Shown: positions 15,739-25,016, counted from the first letter of the stretch. The stretch is 64,000 bases of DNA from Tolypothrix tenuis PCC 7101 (GCF_002368295.1 NZ_AP018248.1:5721298-5785297), one strand, 5' to 3'. Translations and numbers: made by a program. The notes: generated from the letters alone by a model not told the origin.

Positions 15739-17853
15739 ATGATTATTAACGGTACTGCCAATCCAGATAAATTATTTGGCAATATTAATGACCAAGTATT
15801 TGGCCTTGAAGGAAATGACACATTAGATGCTGCGGATGGACAAGGGGGTAATACCCTTGATGGTGGGCCTGGTAACGATGAACTTTATGGAAACACTAAA
15901 GACACTCTCAAAGGTGGTGCTGGCGAAGACAGCTTATATGCTGTTGAGATTGGAGGCTTAAATAGCCTTGATGGGGGAGATGACAACGATGAGCTGACTA
16001 TCGTGGAGGGCAACAATAATACACTGGAGGGTGCCCTTGGAGACGATACGCTGCGGATTATTGAGGGCAGTTTTAACCTTCTCCGAGGAGGCGCTGGTAA
16101 TGACAGATTATATGCATCCAGTGTTTCCGGTAATAACACCCTAGAAGGTGGCGATGGTAATGATTCCCTCTATGCTGGCAAAAAAGGTAGCCAATTTACA
16201 GGCGGTGCGGGCAATGATATCTTTTACCTGACTAGTCAAGGTGTTCCCGATGTTCCTGTAGAAGTCTTCGACTTTACCAAGGGTGAAGATAAAATCCAGA
16301 TTACCGCCATCGACGAAGTTAAGAGTTTTCAAGACTTAAAAATAGAGCAGATTTTAGTAAATGGGCAACCAGGGCCAGATACAGTAATTAAAGCTACGAT
16401 CAATGGTGCATTAAAAGATTTGGGCATTTTAAGAAATGTCCAAGCCAATACTCTGACTGCAAGCGACTTTGATTTATCCGTGGCGATTTTCTCTATTACT
16501 AATGCTTCAGCTGGAGAAGGAAATGCGATCGCTTTCACTGTGACTCGCTTTGCAGGTACACAACTTGAGCAAAGCGTTACTGTATCTACATCGAAAAAAA
16601 CAGGGGATACAGCCAGTGACACAGACTTTAAAGCAAAGACGGAAACCCTCACCTTTAAAGCAGGAGAAACCCAAAAAACCTTTACAGTTGAGACAATACA
16701 GGACTCCTTGGTAGAAAAAGATGAAACTTTCAACGTAACTTTAAGCAATCCCACCAATCAAGCCATCGTTAGTTCTACTCAAGGTACAGCGCAAGGAACC
16801 ATTATCGATGACGATAAAAAATCTTTAGAGTGTACGACTGATGGTGATGTCTTTACCATCAGAGGCGAGGGTGAGAAAGCCAGATTGAAAGTCAATCTCA
16901 CAGGCTACAGTTCTAAATATGTCAACGAACTTGGAGTATTTGTTGTTGATGATACTCAAGGGAAAATTAACGGAATTGCGCCAGGTGCAGCAGGTTATGC
17001 TGAAGCTGCTTTAGCGCGTGCTAAAGTAATTTTCTCTGCGATCGCCAATCGTCCCAATGGTTTTAATATCAACAACATCAAGAGCTTATTAGAATTTAGT
17101 TCTGGTGAGAATATCAGATTCTATTTAGTAAAAAACGGCACCATTGATGGTGTGAAAAATGGTAAGAATTCGATTGCAGATATACTATTTTCTGGTAGTA
17201 CAAGCCAAAAAATTACAGACTTAGGCTCTAATAGTTTTTCTCTTGCTTGGCAAGATGGTTCTGGTAGTAGCACTACTAGTTTCCAAGATTTGATTGTCCA
17301 GATTCAAACAACAAATGAATCCCTATCTTTAGGTACAAGTCAGCAAAGCCAGTCTCAAGGCGAATGTATTGATTTACGCAGTGTCACCCAACAAGTCAAA
17401 GCTAGCTTTGAGCTGCATCGAGAAGCTAAATTTAACAACTATATTGGTTTCTTTAAAGCGGTTGATGAAAAAGGTGGCATTGATACCAATGGCGACGGTA
17501 AAGCAGATTTACTACCCGGACAAGCTGGTTATACTCAAGCTGCTATTGGTGGCAGAGTTGGAGGCATTGACTTAACAGTTGATAACCAAGGTACAGCTAC
17601 TTTTAGTGGCAGTTTTCAAGGTGGTTCTGTCTTTGTACCATTTATTATTGTTGATGGCAAAATTGACGCATTTTTAGATAATGATGCCAATAACGATCCA
17701 GCAATTTACTTCCCATTCTTGGGTGCTAACTCTGATAAAGTTGACCATATTCGTCTATTAGGAAATAACACCTTTGGCTTTGAAGATTTAGCAAATGGCG
17801 GCGATATGGATTACAACGATGTCATCGTCAAAGTTGATTTGACTATCGCGTAA
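15739..17853 (+). CDS. RTX / Calx-beta / DUF4114 secreted protein
   Basis: The 704-residue protein starts directly with RTX repeats (residues 10-160; GLEGNDTLDA, GGPGNDELYG, GGAGNDRLYA), then a Calx-beta domain (about 245-355, ending GTAQGTIIDDD), then two DUF4114-like modules (about 375-530 and 550-704). Each module has a V/F..D..G/A.A.A pattern; the second ends FEDLANGGDMDYNDVIVKV, an acidic calcium-type motif. No catalytic domain is recognised. It looks like a calcium-dependent extracellular or surface protein, perhaps exported by the same type I system as the two RTX enzymes before it. It differs from them in having RTX repeats at the N-terminus rather than the C-terminus. Confidence 0.75.
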   Translation: MIINGTANPDKLFGNINDQVFGLEGNDTLDAADGQGGNTLDGGPGNDELYGNTKDTLKGGAGEDSLYAVEIGGLNSLDGGDDNDELTIVEGNNNTLEGALGDDTLRIIEGSFNLLRGGAGNDRLYASSVSGNNTLEGGDGNDSLYAGKKGSQFTGGAGNDIFYLTSQGVPDVPVEVFDFTKGEDKIQITAIDEVKSFQDLKIEQILVNGQPGPDTVIKATINGALKDLGILRNVQANTLTASDFDLSVAIFSITNASAGEGNAIAFTVTRFAGTQLEQSVTVSTSKKTGDTASDTDFKAKTETLTFKAGETQKTFTVETIQDSLVEKDETFNVTLSNPTNQAIVSSTQGTAQGTIIDDDKKSLECTTDGDVFTIRGEGEKARLKVNLTGYSSKYVNELGVFVVDDTQGKINGIAPGAAGYAEAALARAKVIFSAIANRPNGFNINNIKSLLEFSSGENIRFYLVKNGTIDGVKNGKNSIADILFSGSTSQKITDLGSNSFSLAWQDGSGSSTTSFQDLIVQIQTTNESLSLGTSQQSQSQGECIDLRSVTQQVKASFELHREAKFNNYIGFFKAVDEKGGIDTNGDGKADLLPGQAGYTQAAIGGRVGGIDLTVDNQGTATFSGSFQGGSVFVPFIIVDGKIDAFLDNDANNDPAIYFPFLGANSDKVDHIRLLGNNTFGFEDLANGGDMDYNDVIVKVDLTIA

Positions 17854-17875
17854 TAAATTTTCTCAAACTATGGTG

Positions 17876-17910
17876 TGGCGGGCAAATTGCCCGCCATATT
17901 TATATATAAG
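17876..17910 (+). terminator. Rho-independent terminator of the third RTX gene
   Basis: Perfect arms TGGCGGGC (17876-17883) and GCCCGCCA (17889-17896) around a 5-base loop are followed by an AT-rich tail. The hairpin lies 23 bases after the stop codon. Confidence 0.75.
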
Positions 17911-18039
17911 TTTACGTAGGGTGTGTTGTCGCCAAGCGCCGCACCAAAACCCAGAATCCTAGCGTAGCGAGCCTTAAATGTTGCAATAGAAATTAGTTGT
18001 ATCCGCTTTCATCTGCGGGTAATTTTTTCTAATCTAACC

Positions 18040-18091
18040 CACTATTTTAGTTTAGACACACCACTACTAGCGTGTCTAGACTAAAATAGTG
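18040..18091. repeat. Long near-perfect inverted repeat
   Basis: Two 20-base arms (18040-18059 and 18072-18091; CACTATTTTAGTTTAGACAC against its complement) match with one mismatch around a 12-base loop. It could be a folded repeat element or a transcription terminator. No open frame is present. Confidence 0.6.
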
Positions 18092-18104
18092 CATTGCTCA
18101 AACT

Positions 18105-18159
18105 CTTGTGGGATGGGCATCTTGCCCGTCCTGGGCGGACAAGATGTCCACCCCACAAG
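18105..18159. repeat. Palindromic intergenic repeat (GGGCATCTTGCCC type)
   Basis: Outer arms CTTGTGGG (18105-18112) and CCCACAAG (18152-18159) enclose inner inverted segments GGGCATCTTG and CAAGATG. The motif type is common between genes in Nostocales. The rest of 18160-18600 has no supported gene. Confidence 0.6.
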
Positions 18160-18620
18160 AAAATTATATTGCCATATTTTAGTCTTGTCAGTCCACTACT
18201 GGTCTGAATGCAATCAGAAAAGTAGGTAATTTCTGCGGCAAACTGGTCGCCAGCAGCCTAAGATTGTGCTTCTATTTCATTATTAATAATAATTTGCTGC
18301 TTCAGTTCTCCTTTTTTAAAGTTAAAAATTTCCAGTCTTAGCTTCATCCTCCTACCGATTGATTCAGGTAGCTGCTATCATTTTGGCTTTTGCTTTGAGA
18401 TTATCAATGCTGCTCTGCGCCAGCATCAGTTTTAATCTATGCATTAAATTTATTTTTACCAATATTAATAAAATTTTGTCAGTATCAATAACCAGATTGT
18501 TGTTAATTAGTGAAAAAATTAGTCTCTAGATAGATGCTTGACTATCTAAAGGGTTGAAGATATATAATTCTCCCTTTATTAGAATTGTAAAAATAGAAAT
18601 CTCACACCACAGGAGTTTTG

Positions 18621-19085
18621 ATGAGTTTACCAATTAAAGAAATTATATTAGCGCCAGGGGAAGGCAATCATCTAATAATAGGTGACAGCGAAGTCACATT
18701 CAAAGTTGTTGGGACTGATACTAACGGTCACTTGGGATTGTTTGAAAACTTGATACAACCAGGAGGAACCGCACCCATACTGCATATTCATCGCCAGATG
18801 GAAGAAATGTTTTATGTTCTAGAAGGAGAAGTGGAAATTATAGTTGGCGATCAAACAATACAGGGTCTACCAGGAGCTTTTGTATTAGTTCCTCCAAGAA
18901 CTCCTCATACATTTAGCAATCGAGGAAACAGACCTGCAAAGTTATTAATTATGTTTTGTCCCGCAGGGGAACGCGAAAAGTATTTTGAGGGTTTAGCCAA
19001 ACTGCTTAAGGAAGGACAACCAACGGATAAAGACGCTCTCCTACAATTGATGCAACAATTTGACCAAGAGCCAGTAGAGAGTTAA
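18621..19085 (+). CDS. Cupin-domain protein
   Basis: A 154-residue single-domain cupin. Motif 1 is visible as HIHRQMEEMFYVLEGEVEI (metal ligands H, H and E) and motif 2 as PPRTPHTFSNRG (metal ligand H). The fold binds a metal and occurs in dioxygenases, isomerases and sensors; the substrate is unknown. The start is ATG 18621, since AGGAG lies five bases before it; the TTG three bases upstream is less likely. It stands alone, followed by a tandem AAAATT-type repeat. Confidence 0.8.
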   Translation: MSLPIKEIILAPGEGNHLIIGDSEVTFKVVGTDTNGHLGLFENLIQPGGTAPILHIHRQMEEMFYVLEGEVEIIVGDQTIQGLPGAFVLVPPRTPHTFSNRGNRPAKLLIMFCPAGEREKYFEGLAKLLKEGQPTDKDALLQLMQQFDQEPVES

Positions 19086-19092
19086 TAATAAT

Positions 19093-19134
19093 AATTCAAA
19101 ATTCAAAATTAAAAATTAAAAATTAAAAATTAAG
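19093..19134. repeat. Short tandem repeat (aattcaaaatt / aaaaatt)
   Basis: Consecutive copies of ATTCAAA then ATTAAAA heptamers. The same family occurs at 40624-40655, 52255-52272 and 63222-63238. Confidence 0.7.
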
Positions 19135-19260
19135 AAAGCCAGATTGGCGTGGGGTTGGAAGTTTACATCTTTTGCTGAAGTTATTGAAAAAATTTTAGTC
19201 AGCCGTAATGCACGAAAAGCTTTGCTGTTGATGCCGTACTCTCGCTGCTAGCGCATCCTA

Positions 19261-20235
19261 CTAATTGCGATCGCCAGTGTTCAAAATCTCCAAAATCGCA
19301 CCCACAATGATTTCAGGTTGGTCTATCCAAACAAAATGACCACTTTTATCAGCCTGAATTTGTACGCATTTTGTAGATAGATTAAGGATTTCGCTATGCA
19401 TCTGCTCTCTTAATTTATTAGCAGCCTTTATAGGTAAAAACATAACCCAAAAAGAAGGATGGAAGAAAGTCTTGGCTTTAATACTCACTATAGGTAAAGC
19501 ATCAAAGTAATTAGCTAGTTCAACCTGGCGGCTACTAATATCTAAATTTAATATTTCCCGACTCATAGTTATCCAGTGTTTGGGACGGCAGAAAGAACGC
19601 TTGACTGGTTTTAAAATCAATTTAGGAAATTTAATTAACTCGCGTTTGATTAACTCAAATACCCCCAAGTCTTTGAGTAAGCGTACAATACCCAGAATGG
19701 AACCAATAAAGGACATCACAAAACCCGATAAAAAAAACAGTTTCAAAATCTGTAAATGTATAGGCATTTTCAGCATCGCCGTTTCGTGAAGTCCATCGGT
19801 AAGTACCATTCCCATAACTTTTTCGGGAAAGTATTGTGCATATAGCCGCACGTTGTAGCTACCGAAAGAATTTCCTACCAAAATATAGGGTGGCTGAATA
19901 TCTGCTTGAGTAAGTAAATAATCTAATTCTGCAACCATTTGGGCACTAGTGCGCGGATATGGACTATGATCACTCCAACCATATCCAGCGCGATCGTAGA
20001 TGCAAACTCTTGTATGCTTGGCTATCTCTGGTAGCAGTAAATAACCCTCTAATCCGCCTAAACTGTGTTCTACAATCACTGTAGGGCCGGATTCGCCCGC
20101 AGTGTAAAGGTGCAAGCTATAACCACCCACATCAATCAGTTTACCTGGTGGGGGTTGGCGATTGTCCATTAAGCAAGCGATCGCACCATAGCAAGTTGTA
20201 GCCAACAGCAAAATACTGTTGAAAGATGATAGCAT
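19261..20235 (-). CDS. Alpha/beta hydrolase with N-terminal membrane anchor
   Basis: The 324-residue protein begins with a hydrophobic stretch (residues 5-22) that may be an anchor or signal. The hydrolase core shows an oxyanion segment HSLGG, the strand YDRAGYGWSD, the nucleophile elbow GNSFGS (Ser near 120) and a late catalytic His in KSGHFVW. The pattern DRAGYGWS is typical of proline-iminopeptidase/haloalkane-dehalogenase-like alpha/beta hydrolases, but with Ser as nucleophile it is an esterase or peptidase type. The substrate is unknown. It lies 20 bases downstream of the hypothetical gene at 20256-20867 in the same direction, so the two may be co-transcribed. Confidence 0.75.
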   Translation of the reverse strand: MLSSFNSILLLATTCYGAIACLMDNRQPPPGKLIDVGGYSLHLYTAGESGPTVIVEHSLGGLEGYLLLPEIAKHTRVCIYDRAGYGWSDHSPYPRTSAQMVAELDYLLTQADIQPPYILVGNSFGSYNVRLYAQYFPEKVMGMVLTDGLHETAMLKMPIHLQILKLFFLSGFVMSFIGSILGIVRLLKDLGVFELIKRELIKFPKLILKPVKRSFCRPKHWITMSREILNLDISSRQVELANYFDALPIVSIKAKTFFHPSFWVMFLPIKAANKLREQMHSEILNLSTKCVQIQADKSGHFVWIDQPEIIVGAILEILNTGDRN

Positions 20236-20255
20236 TGTTTAAATATTTAGTCTTG

Positions 20256-20867
20256 TTAGTTCTTTAACCAGCGCCAATTATAACGGTTCCACTCGTAAAT
20301 TCCTTGAATTTCATATTCAGCACCGTTATGGAAGCGGACGACGCAATTGCTAACGAAATCATCGCCATTCTTCATTTCATCAACTTGCAAGACTACGCAG
20401 GAATACCATTCTCGCTTACAAGGGCCATCGTCTTGTACCCATTCCCATAAAGCATTGGAAATTTCAATGCGATCGCCTACTCTCAGCCTTAGTGCATCTT
20501 CAGAATAAGTATATTTTTCAAAATGATATGGTTGAACGCGATTTAGCCACTGTACGCCGTAGCGTTCGCGGATAAATTGTACTTCTCCAGAGTCGTTCTC
20601 GTGCAACCAATCGTTAAGTAATTTTGTTTTCCAAATTTTGTCTTCTGCTTCTTGTGTTCTCACAAACTGCAAAAATGCAGTCAATTCCTCTGAAGTCAGC
20701 TCATCCAAGGGATTAGCAATCTCTAACACCCCAAATTTAGAATTCCCTTGGATTTTCTCTACCACTTGCAGTAATATCTGTTTTTGCGTATCAGTGAGAG
20801 GACAGCTGGCTGCATCACAACTTTTAAAGGCTGCTTGCAAAGCTGCTTTAATCTCATCCGGAGTCAT
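20256..20867 (-). CDS. Conserved cyanobacterial hypothetical protein
   Basis: A 203-residue soluble protein without a recognised domain. The N-terminal half is helical (MTPDEIKAALQAAF; SCPLTDTQKQILLQVVEKI). The C-terminal half is beta-rich and Trp-rich (RVGDRIEISNALWEWVQDD, CVVRFHNGAEYEIQGIYEW), suggesting a small SH3-like barrel. It sits 20 bases upstream of the hydrolase gene, probably in one operon. Function unknown. Confidence 0.65.
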   Translation of the reverse strand: MTPDEIKAALQAAFKSCDAASCPLTDTQKQILLQVVEKIQGNSKFGVLEIANPLDELTSEELTAFLQFVRTQEAEDKIWKTKLLNDWLHENDSGEVQFIRERYGVQWLNRVQPYHFEKYTYSEDALRLRVGDRIEISNALWEWVQDDGPCKREWYSCVVLQVDEMKNGDDFVSNCVVRFHNGAEYEIQGIYEWNRYNWRWLKN

Positions 20868-21177
20868 AAGTTAATAGCAAGTTAAGGGTTGTTTTCCCTA
20901 ATTATTACAAAAGTGAAATGCAACTCTCCAATATCTTTGGTAAGGAAATTCAGGTAAGCTGGGGTTAAAAACAGTTTTAGTTACCAAGTCTTGAATTATT
21001 CAGTAGTGCAGAGTCGCCCTATAACTATGAGAGTTTAGCAATGCTAAACCCTTAAGGGTATGGACTAAAAATCAGTACTAATGTGCTTTGTTTTACCTAA
21101 TAGCCAAACCTACTGAAGCAATAAATTCTGCCTTTGGTATCAATGTTACGGAGATTTCGTTACAACTATTTTTAGAT
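20868..21177. other. Intergenic region between divergent genes
   Basis: About 310 bases between the starts of divergent genes. No hairpin or open frame is convincing; it presumably holds both promoters. Confidence 0.4.
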
Positions 21178-21708
21178 ATGAAAAATAACAGCCGCATCAC
21201 TTCTGGGTTTCATTTGCTAACTTTAGGTCAGCTAAACTCCTCTTTGTTCAAGGAATTAATTGCACGCCTAGTAACTGTGTGCTTAAAACCAATTAAGGTA
21301 ATATTTATTTCTTGCCTTTTGGGAGCTTTATTATTGGTGTTGACTCCCCCGGCGTTAGCGCTGACACAAATTAAATTATTCGATATTTCTTATCAGGATT
21401 GTCCGCCAGAATTAGCAGAAGGTGCTGTTATTAGTAGCGGTTCTGCAGCAGCTAACTGTTTTATTGTCACTGGCAAAGCCGAGAATGGTACTTATAAAAC
21501 CGTCTACGATGCAGATATTTTTGGACGCATCTATGATGCTAACAACGACTCTGTACTACAAAACCGTACGCGTTTGGGATCTATTCCCGAAATTCCCCCA
21601 GGTGTGAGCGATTTTGAATTCAGAATCTCTGTACCTGCAAATCAACCTACTCCATTAAAGCTGAAGCAGTTTAAGGCTGCTGGGTTTAGCGGCCAGGTGC
21701 GGAAATAA
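21178..21708 (+). CDS. Exported protein of unknown function
   Basis: From ATG 21178 (protein start MKNNSRITSG) the protein has 176 residues. A hydrophobic segment (VIFISCLLGALLLVL) followed by TPPALA-LTQ looks like a signal peptide with a plausible cleavage site, so the mature protein is periplasmic or secreted. The mature part has two cysteines (ISYQDCPPEL, AANCFIVTG) and a beta-rich composition. A frame extending to a TTG at 21088 adds 30 residues with no ribosome site and is not favoured. I do not recognise the family. Confidence 0.6.
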   Translation: MKNNSRITSGFHLLTLGQLNSSLFKELIARLVTVCLKPIKVIFISCLLGALLLVLTPPALALTQIKLFDISYQDCPPELAEGAVISSGSAAANCFIVTGKAENGTYKTVYDADIFGRIYDANNDSVLQNRTRLGSIPEIPPGVSDFEFRISVPANQPTPLKLKQFKAAGFSGQVRK

Positions 21709-21871
21709 TATTTTGTCTGGTTAAGAACACGCGGAAGTCCACAGCCTCAATATACCCATAGGGTAAGCATAGGGAGCAGACGGCGACGAAGTATTTAACT
21801 TGTAGGGTGGGCACTAGATATCATTAGGGTTTAAACGAAAGATATCAAGGTGCCCTCCAAACTACCAAAGT

Positions 21872-22522
21872 TCAACCCTCATTTTGTTGAAACTGGCTCA
21901 ATAACCAAGCTCCAACCTCAGATTGATTCATTTCCCGGCTACGGCGTAAAGCTTCTTCTAAAAGAGCGATCGCTAATCCTGGTAATACCTGTGATACTTG
22001 AATACGTTTACTACCCTGCTCTGCTATACAGTAGGCAATAATTTGGGCATTTTGCACATCTACTACCCAATATTCTGATACATTCAAATCTTCGTAGAGA
22101 CTTCGCTTTGTACCCAAGTCATCCAGTAAAGAAGTTTTCGCAATCTCAATAACTAAATCTGGCGAAGGATACAAATCAAGGTTGACAATTCCTGTACCAG
22201 TTGGGATAGATTGGGCACGTTCTCTCACATAATAGGCAACATCAGGCTGACAATCCTGAATTCCAGTTTTACGAAAGGTGGTTGTGTCTAAACCTGTGGC
22301 TGGAATTCCTTTGAGGGCTGCAAATAAAGTTACCGCAAAAATAATTACCACATGGTTTTGACCATGATCAAAGCTAACTGGTGCCATCTCCAGCCTCATG
22401 TGTCCTTTATAGTAATAACTTTTTGCCTGCTTGTTCAGCAGATCGGTGAATGTTTGTAAATATTCTTGCCAAGAAGCAGGAATCCATGTGTCTGTTGGTA
22501 ATTGGGTCTGAGTTTTACTCAT
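21872..22522 (-). CDS. Uma2-family (DUF820) putative endonuclease
   Basis: The 216-residue protein has the DUF820 layout: EEY-like start (ASWQEYLQTF), RLEMAPVSFDHG near 42-53, QPDVAYYV, PDLVIEIAKTS and a YEDLNVSEYWVVDVQ block containing the acidic and Lys-type residues of the PD-(D/E)XK fold. The family is hugely expanded in cyanobacteria. Nuclease activity is predicted from fold only and the role is unknown. Single gene, followed on the plus side by repeat DNA. Confidence 0.85.
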   Translation of the reverse strand: MSKTQTQLPTDTWIPASWQEYLQTFTDLLNKQAKSYYYKGHMRLEMAPVSFDHGQNHVVIIFAVTLFAALKGIPATGLDTTTFRKTGIQDCQPDVAYYVRERAQSIPTGTGIVNLDLYPSPDLVIEIAKTSLLDDLGTKRSLYEDLNVSEYWVVDVQNAQIIAYCIAEQGSKRIQVSQVLPGLAIALLEEALRRSREMNQSEVGAWLLSQFQQNEG

Positions 22523-22591
22523 TTTCTCACCCTTATGCCAGTAAGCTATATCTCTTGTAACTCAAATTCTCAGCTTTTTGCTCGCTACTTT

Positions 22592-22805
22592 GACATCTGA
22601 AGTTGAATATTTGAGTTCGGAAGGGGAAGTTTCAGGTTTTGAAGCCGAAGTTTGGAGTTCAGAGGCTCAACGTTGCTGTTCTGAAGGCGAAGTTTGGAGT
22701 TCAGAAGGGGAATTTTTGAGCTTTTTACTCGGATGTTGGTGTTCCGATGTCGGATTTTCGTGTTCTGAAGTGCAACTTTTGAGATCTGAGTTTGAAAGTT
22801 GAGGC
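22592..22805. repeat. Degenerate 21-base tandem repeat array
   Basis: The segment repeats about ten times with a 21-base period, including units like GAAGTTTGGAGTTCAGAAG. In the plus frame this shows as a 7-residue period (SEGEVWS, SEAQRCC, SDVGFSC), and in the minus frame as PTSEHQH, SPSELQT. Either a minisatellite or a low-complexity reading frame; I see no start or context to support a real gene. Confidence 0.65.
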
Positions 22806-23132
22806 TTTGAGGTGGAATGATGGTGATTGAATGGACAATCCCTAAATTCTGACTTATGTTTATTCTCCTTTAATCCCAAGGCCTGGATTATATATGTGTC
22901 CCCACTCTGTGTCTGGGTCACACAAATATCCACCACAAGACAAATCGATACGACCTGACCGAGGACACCAAAACCGTTTCCAGCCGTAATCTTGACTTGG
23001 CATTTTTACCGACAATAGACAGAAAACATTTTTACTATGTTAGCTTAGTCAAACTCTTAGTCATGCCAGATTAAAAGCAAGGTTTTAGGAGAAAATACTG
23101 CTGCGATCGCTTTTTTAACTTTACCTTTCAAC

Positions 23133-23165
23133 AAAAAAGGGGTGAGTTATACTCACCCCTTTTTT
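23133..23165. terminator. Strong bidirectional terminator after the YggT gene
   Basis: AAAAAA-GGGGTGAG (23133-23146), loop TTATA and CTCACCCC-TTTTTT (23152-23165) form a perfect hairpin with T-runs on both strands, 22 bases after the stop codon of the minus-strand yggT gene. Confidence 0.9.
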
Positions 23166-23186
23166 CCATCAGTTGCACAATTGTGA

Positions 23187-23462
23187 TTACATATAATTGA
23201 ATAGACTCTGCAAAGTAGGAAGCAGCCAGTCGCCAGCTAATTGCAATACCAAGAAAGCGAGGATGGGAGAAAAATCCATACCGCCCAGTGGGGGAATGAT
23301 TGAGCGGAAGAGGTTGAGATAGGGGTCTGTAATCTGGGCTAAGGCCGCAAAAGGTTGACTATAAAAGTCAATATTGGGGAACCAGGTCAGGAGAACCCGA
23401 ACAATGAGTAAAACAGTGTAAATCTGAATGAAAGTAGCCAGTGTAGCAATCAGTAGATTCAT
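23187..23462 (-). CDS. YggT/Ycf19 family membrane protein
   Basis: A 91-residue protein with two hydrophobic segments (residues about 5-25 and 66-85) and the YggT signatures VLLTWFPN and ITDPYLNLFRSIIPPLGGMDFSPI. YggT/Ycf19 relatives in cyanobacteria and plastids have been linked to organisation of the thylakoid membrane and nucleoids (the CCB3/YlmG group). A role here is inferred. It is followed by a strong terminator and stands apart from the next gene by 230 bases of non-coding DNA. Confidence 0.85.
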   Translation of the reverse strand: MNLLIATLATFIQIYTVLLIVRVLLTWFPNIDFYSQPFAALAQITDPYLNLFRSIIPPLGGMDFSPILAFLVLQLAGDWLLPTLQSLFNYM

Positions 23463-23694
23463 GGATGGTTTAGTTTCCTCTTAAGCGAACAAGGTATTAC
23501 CATAAATTTTAATTTAGTCTGTGTCATGCCGTCTGTATAGCAGAGTTTGGCAGACTGATTGTATGATAAGGGACTTCCAAATCAAAAAATAATCAATTGC
23601 TTTGGCGAGCAGGGAAAGCAGGGGAAGCAGAAATTTGATAGTTATATTCGATGCTGGAATTGAGTAATTTATTCCTTGGAAGTCCCTGAGGTTG

Positions 23695-24048
23695 TCAAGA
23701 ATCTTTGGTGAAAGAGCGATCGCTCATGGTTTGTGGTGCAGTGCCATTGACATTTCCCAGCTGCTTTCGTACGTCATCTATTGTGGCATTGAGCTGGGCA
23801 ATTTTGTCTTCTAGCGATCGCCTGGCTGATTCCATTTCTAGTCCGTCTGTTTCTGAAGCTCTCATCTGACGACGTTTCCCAGGTATTTTTTTAGCTTCCT
23901 CGGAGTTATTCGTCTGTTGTGCTTCATCTTCGGCTAATAGTTCTGGATCTTGACGGGTAGCAATCAAGGCTCCCAGAACGCCACCCACAACGCTACCAAA
24001 AAGCGCGCCTGCGAAAAAACCACCTACAAAACCATCACGCTGACTCAT
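23695..24048 (-). CDS. Small glycine-zipper membrane protein, conserved in cyanobacteria
   Basis: This 117-residue protein begins with a glycine-rich hydrophobic helix (GFVGGFFAGALFGSVVGGVLGALI), a glycine-zipper pattern like that of YtxH-type proteins. A charged, probably disordered region follows, then a short coiled coil (residues about 76-97). The membrane helix with a cytoplasmic coiled-coil tail suggests a structural or scaffolding role. Function unknown. It lies 76 bases downstream of upp in the same direction and might be co-transcribed. Confidence 0.6.
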   Translation of the reverse strand: MSQRDGFVGGFFAGALFGSVVGGVLGALIATRQDPELLAEDEAQQTNNSEEAKKIPGKRRQMRASETDGLEMESARRSLEDKIAQLNATIDDVRKQLGNVNGTAPQTMSDRSFTKDS

Positions 24049-24124
24049 ATTCTTAACCGCCTTGAAGAAACTCTGTGACTTTTACACCAGTTAATTTATT
24101 TTCCTACCCTAGCTGCATCCTAGC

Positions 24125-24775
24125 TCAAGTCCCAAAGGTGCGATCGCCTGCATCTCCTAATCCCGGTACAATAAATCCCTGCTCGTTGACGGTCTCGTCT
24201 ATAGTCGCAGTGTAAATATTTAAACTAGGATAAGCCACGCTCAGTTTTTGCAAAGCTGGTGGAGCTGCCACTACACAAACAATCCTAATAAAGGCTGGGT
24301 CAACACCCCGTTGTGTCAATTCTGACAAGGCTGCCATCATCGATCCTCCTGTTGCCAACATCGGATCGGTAATTAACACCCTTGTTTGGGGGTCAAACTT
24401 TTCTGGTAATTTGTTGAGATAACAAGAAGGTTGTAGTGTTTCCTCGTTTCGCACTAAGCCAAGATGATAAATCGAAGCTAAGGGTAGCAAGGTTTGAGCC
24501 CCTTCTAATAATCCCAAACCTGCCCGTAAAATCGGCACTACTGCCACAGGTACTTGTGGATCGATGAAAGTTGCTGCAGTTGTATCTAAAGGACTTTGCA
24601 CAGTTGTCTCTAGAGTCGGCAACCACTCTCGTGCTGCTTCATAAGTCAACCATCTTCCCAACTCTACCATTGCACTGCGAAATAGTACCGAAGGTGTAGC
24701 TACATCACGCGCTACCGCTAGCCAGTGCTTAATTAGGGGATGGGGTGGAACATAAACGCGCAGTTGTACCGTCAT
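24125..24775 (-). CDS. upp: Uracil phosphoribosyltransferase
   Basis: The 216-residue protein carries the type I PRTase loop LITDPMLATGGS (PRPP binding, near 134-145) and the uracil-binding end GFIVPGLGDAGDRTFGT. The N-terminal RVYVPPHPLIKHWLAVARD is also typical of Upp. It converts uracil and PRPP to UMP in pyrimidine salvage, in the cytoplasm. Length is normal for the family. The first ATG, giving MTVQLRVYVPPHPL, matches the usual start. Confidence 0.95.
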   Translation of the reverse strand: MTVQLRVYVPPHPLIKHWLAVARDVATPSVLFRSAMVELGRWLTYEAAREWLPTLETTVQSPLDTTAATFIDPQVPVAVVPILRAGLGLLEGAQTLLPLASIYHLGLVRNEETLQPSCYLNKLPEKFDPQTRVLITDPMLATGGSMMAALSELTQRGVDPAFIRIVCVVAAPPALQKLSVAYPSLNIYTATIDETVNEQGFIVPGLGDAGDRTFGT

Positions 24776-24924
24776 AGCCAGGAAAAGGCGACTCTTTATT
24801 ATATAAGAACTGAAACATCATAATACTCTGTCGCGTCTCCGACTGACAGCTAATACAATTTTGGATTTTGCGAAAAGTTGCGTGCGGGGGTTCCCCCCGT
24901 TGAGCAAACTTTTCAAGACGGATT

Positions 24925-24968
24925 TTGGATTGGGGATTGGGGATTGGGGATTGGGGGTAATGGGGATT
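24925..24968. repeat. Tandem repeat of GGATTGG units
   Basis: Consecutive GGATTGGG heptamer-type units, another member of the short tandem repeats seen throughout the window. Confidence 0.7.
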
Positions 24969-25016
24969 GAGAAAAATCGCCTACTCTAGCTTATTGATAA
25001 TAAATTGCATTAGTAG

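Noticed and set aside
22592..22805. CRISPR array
   Set aside because: Units are contiguous 21-base degenerate repeats without spacers; no cas genes in the window.
22667..22936. Minus-strand frame of 89 codons over the 21-base array
   Set aside because: Low-complexity periodic sequence without ribosome site, domain or neighbours to support it; kept as repeat only.
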